Shown here: positions 5,365 through 6,639 of the stretch, one piece after another | How the letters are laid out: each line of letters starts with the position of its first letter | How positions within the stretch are numbered: the stretch's first letter is position 1 | NCBI GenBank assembly: GCA_020850915.1 | Contig: JADZDV010000552.1 | Location: forward strand, 1 to 6,639 | DNA from: Chloroflexota bacterium | GTDB taxonomy: Bacteria > Chloroflexota > UBA6077 > JADZDV01 | Direction of reading: 5' to 3' | Length of the DNA: 6,639 nt | Program-made: the position numbers and the translations under genes | The notes under the pieces: generated by a model | Told to the model about the DNA's origin: nothing | The model's database searches: none | The model's input: only the letters and a program-made list of their open reading frames with translations

Positions 5365-6339
5365 CTACACCTCGAGCTGCTGTCCCAGCCCGAGCGCCAG
5401 GGCCTTCTGGTAGAGGTGGTGGGACAGGGCCACGTCCATCGTGACCATGCCCTCGGAGAGGATCAGGATTCGCTCGTCAGGTCGCTCGCGGGCCGCTCGG
5501 GCGCCGCTGACAATCTGAGCGAGGTCGGCGTGGACGTGCGAGCGATCGAGCTGGCCGCGCTCCACCATCGCCTGGATGTGTGGCTTGCAGAGCACCTGCT
5601 CCCAGTCGTCAACCACCAGCTTGTCCACGTCGAAGTAGGCGGCCGTCTCGACCTCCTGGCCCGGCGACATGGCGTAGAGGGTGCCGCCGGATCGGAGCCA
5701 TCCCGAGCGGACGATCGGCGTTGTGGCGGTCGTGACAGCGGCAACCACGTCGGCCGCGGCCATCACCGCCTCGACCGATGCCAGGGGGACGACCTCCAGC
5801 CCGAGATCCTCGGACAGCTCGGCGGCGAAGCGCTCGCGCGAGGCGGGGCTTCGAGACGTGACGTAGGCGCGCCGCAGCGGCAGGACGGCGTTCAGGGTGT
5901 GGAGCGTGCCGCGCGCCATATGGCCGGCGCCCAGCAGGCCCACCGTGTCGGTCCCGGGCGGCGCCAGGTACTTCATAGCGACCGCCACCCCGGCACCGGT
6001 CCGCAGGGCGTAGCCCCAGCGCTCGTCCACGATCGCCAGGCACCGCCCGGTCCAGAGGTCGCTCAGCAGCACGAACCGCTCGGGATCGCCGCTGCTGTAA
6101 TCAGCTCCCGGCACGGTTCCCATGCAGCGAAAGCCCGCCACACCCAGTCGGTTCACGGCCGCCAGTTTGCCGCGATATCTCGCCGGGAAACGGTCCGAGT
6201 CGAGCGTCAGGATCCTCGGCTCGGACCAGGTGATCTCGCCCTCGGCGTGCGCGCGCAGGGTCTCCTCCGCGATACGGACGACGTCCGCGGCGTTCAGGAC
6301 CTGGTCGACTACGGGTTTAGAGAGATAGAGCAAGCTCAC
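5365..6339 (-). CDS. Ornithine cyclodeaminase/mu-crystallin family protein
   Basis: 324 residues from GTG 6339, which has AGGAG (6346-6350) 6 bases before it. The frame stays open for 98 more codons, but that stretch has no family features, and the family normally begins as here with LLYLSKPVVDQVL. Family blocks: the SEPRILTL strand, VNRLGVAGFRCMG (about 62-74), the signature ALRTGAGVAVAMKYLA (Arg113-Thr114, matching the RT of ornithine cyclodeaminase), a Rossmann loop VGLLGAGHMARG (133-144), SPGQEVETAAYFDVDKLVVDD (about 225-245) and a C-terminal SEGMVTMDVALSHHLY. The family uses NAD(P) for cyclodeamination of ornithine, imine reduction or amino acid dehydrogenation. The substrate cannot be fixed. 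In ornithine cyclodeaminase a Lys follows the GxK-type strand; here Arg71 stands there, which argues against strict ornithine use. Cytosolic. It appears to be its own transcription unit. Confidence 0.88.
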   Translation of the reverse strand: MSLLYLSKPVVDQVLNAADVVRIAEETLRAHAEGEITWSEPRILTLDSDRFPARYRGKLAAVNRLGVAGFRCMGTVPGADYSSGDPERFVLLSDLWTGRCLAIVDERWGYALRTGAGVAVAMKYLAPPGTDTVGLLGAGHMARGTLHTLNAVLPLRRAYVTSRSPASRERFAAELSEDLGLEVVPLASVEAVMAAADVVAAVTTATTPIVRSGWLRSGGTLYAMSPGQEVETAAYFDVDKLVVDDWEQVLCKPHIQAMVERGQLDRSHVHADLAQIVSGARAARERPDERILILSEGMVTMDVALSHHLYQKALALGLGQQLEV

Positions 6340-6639
6340 GAACGGCTCCTGACCGGTTTGCTGAGATCCTATCTGAAGAGCGCCCTGCCAGGCGCGGGCG
6401 GCAACAGGCGGAAGACACACGTTGAAGCCGCCGGGAGAATGAAGACGATCCGTGATCACCGAAGAGCCAGCGTGGTGAGTCGATGCTGTCCCAGCCACAG
6501 CGCGAGAGCGGGGCGGCCGGTTGACAGAGCGAGACAGCGCGCGGTCCTCCTCGGGATGGACAAGATCGCCGAAGGAGTGGACAACGACGATAACCGACAC
6601 GGTCAGCATGGCACTGGGACAACTGGTGCGCAAGGTGGA
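6340..6639. other. 300-base region without a supported gene
   Basis: On the minus strand this is the upstream region of the cyclodeaminase-family gene and should contain its promoter. A TAGGAT-like -10 box lies near 6365-6370, but I see no good -35 partner. On the plus strand a perfect TTGACA occurs at 6521-6526 without a matching -10 box. ATG 6608 opens a plus-strand frame (MALGQLVRKV) that runs off the window, but it has no ribosome binding site. Open frames across the region on both strands are rich in Arg and Ser, as expected for non-coding GC-rich DNA. Confidence 0.4.

Noticed and set aside
6521..6549. TTGACA on the plus strand as a complete promoter
   Set aside because: At spacings of 16 to 18 bases the following hexamers are GC-rich (such as GTCCTC) and do not resemble a -10 box.
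6340..6633. N-terminal extension of 98 residues on the cyclodeaminase-family protein
   Set aside because: The frame is open, but the GTG at 6339 has an AGGAG 6 bases upstream and matches the family's usual N-terminus; the extension shows no domain and looks like non-coding GC-rich DNA.
1..6639. CRISPR array, tRNA or rRNA gene, insertion sequence or tandem repeat
   Set aside because: Reading both strands showed no regularly spaced repeats, no cloverleaf-like conserved T-loop sequence and no transposase motifs or terminal inverted repeats.

Overview
The window is GC-rich throughout (roughly two thirds G+C by eye) with strong G/C preference at third codon positions, tight gene packing, several GTG starts and mostly good AGGAG-type ribosome binding sites. 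Together with a NarL/DevR-type two-component pair and catabolic single-copy enzymes, this fits a high-GC bacterium such as a Chloroflexota (Thermomicrobia-like) or Actinomycetota lineage. That placement is inference; no rRNA or marker gene is present. Nothing marks the window as a mobile island: there is no transposase, integrase, tRNA, CRISPR array or long direct repeat that I can see.

Left edge (1-236, + strand): the C-terminal 77 residues of a PIN-domain (VapC-like) RNase toxin, cut by the window edge. All other genes lie on the minus strand, so the toxin gene converges on its neighbour.

Catabolic pair (267-2238, minus): an Asp/Glu/hydantoin racemase-family enzyme followed, after about 100 bases, by an alpha/beta hydrolase whose catalytic spacing resembles the C-C bond hydrolase of nicotine breakdown (2,6-dihydropseudooxynicotine hydrolase family). 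A candidate promoter lies upstream of the racemase. A 9-bp dyad just before the hydrolase contains its ribosome binding site.

Membrane/signalling block (2374-5243, minus): in transcription order, a 67-codon putative membrane protein, a PlsC-type 1-acyl-glycerol-phosphate acyltransferase-like protein with unusual motif residues, a six-TM HisKA_3 sensor kinase, and a NarL/FixJ response regulator joined to the kinase by an ATGA overlap. The spacing allows one operon. The pairing of a DesK-like membrane sensor with a lipid acyltransferase suggests, as a hypothesis only, control of the cell envelope or membrane lipids.

Intergenic hub (5244-5364): a short region with several inverted repeats between the ornithine cyclodeaminase-family gene and the small membrane ORF. 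One dyad overlaps the ribosome binding site of the small ORF and another is a weak terminator candidate.

Right part (5365-6339, minus): an ornithine cyclodeaminase/mu-crystallin family NAD(P)-dependent enzyme, started by GTG behind a good ribosome binding site. The last 300 bases (6340-6639) hold no gene I can support, apart from a very weak possibility of a divergent gene starting near 6608.

Overall this looks like ordinary chromosomal metabolism and regulation. I do not see a convincing novel system. The points most worth checking are the two dyads that include ribosome binding sites, the altered acyltransferase motifs and the acyltransferase-kinase-regulator operon.
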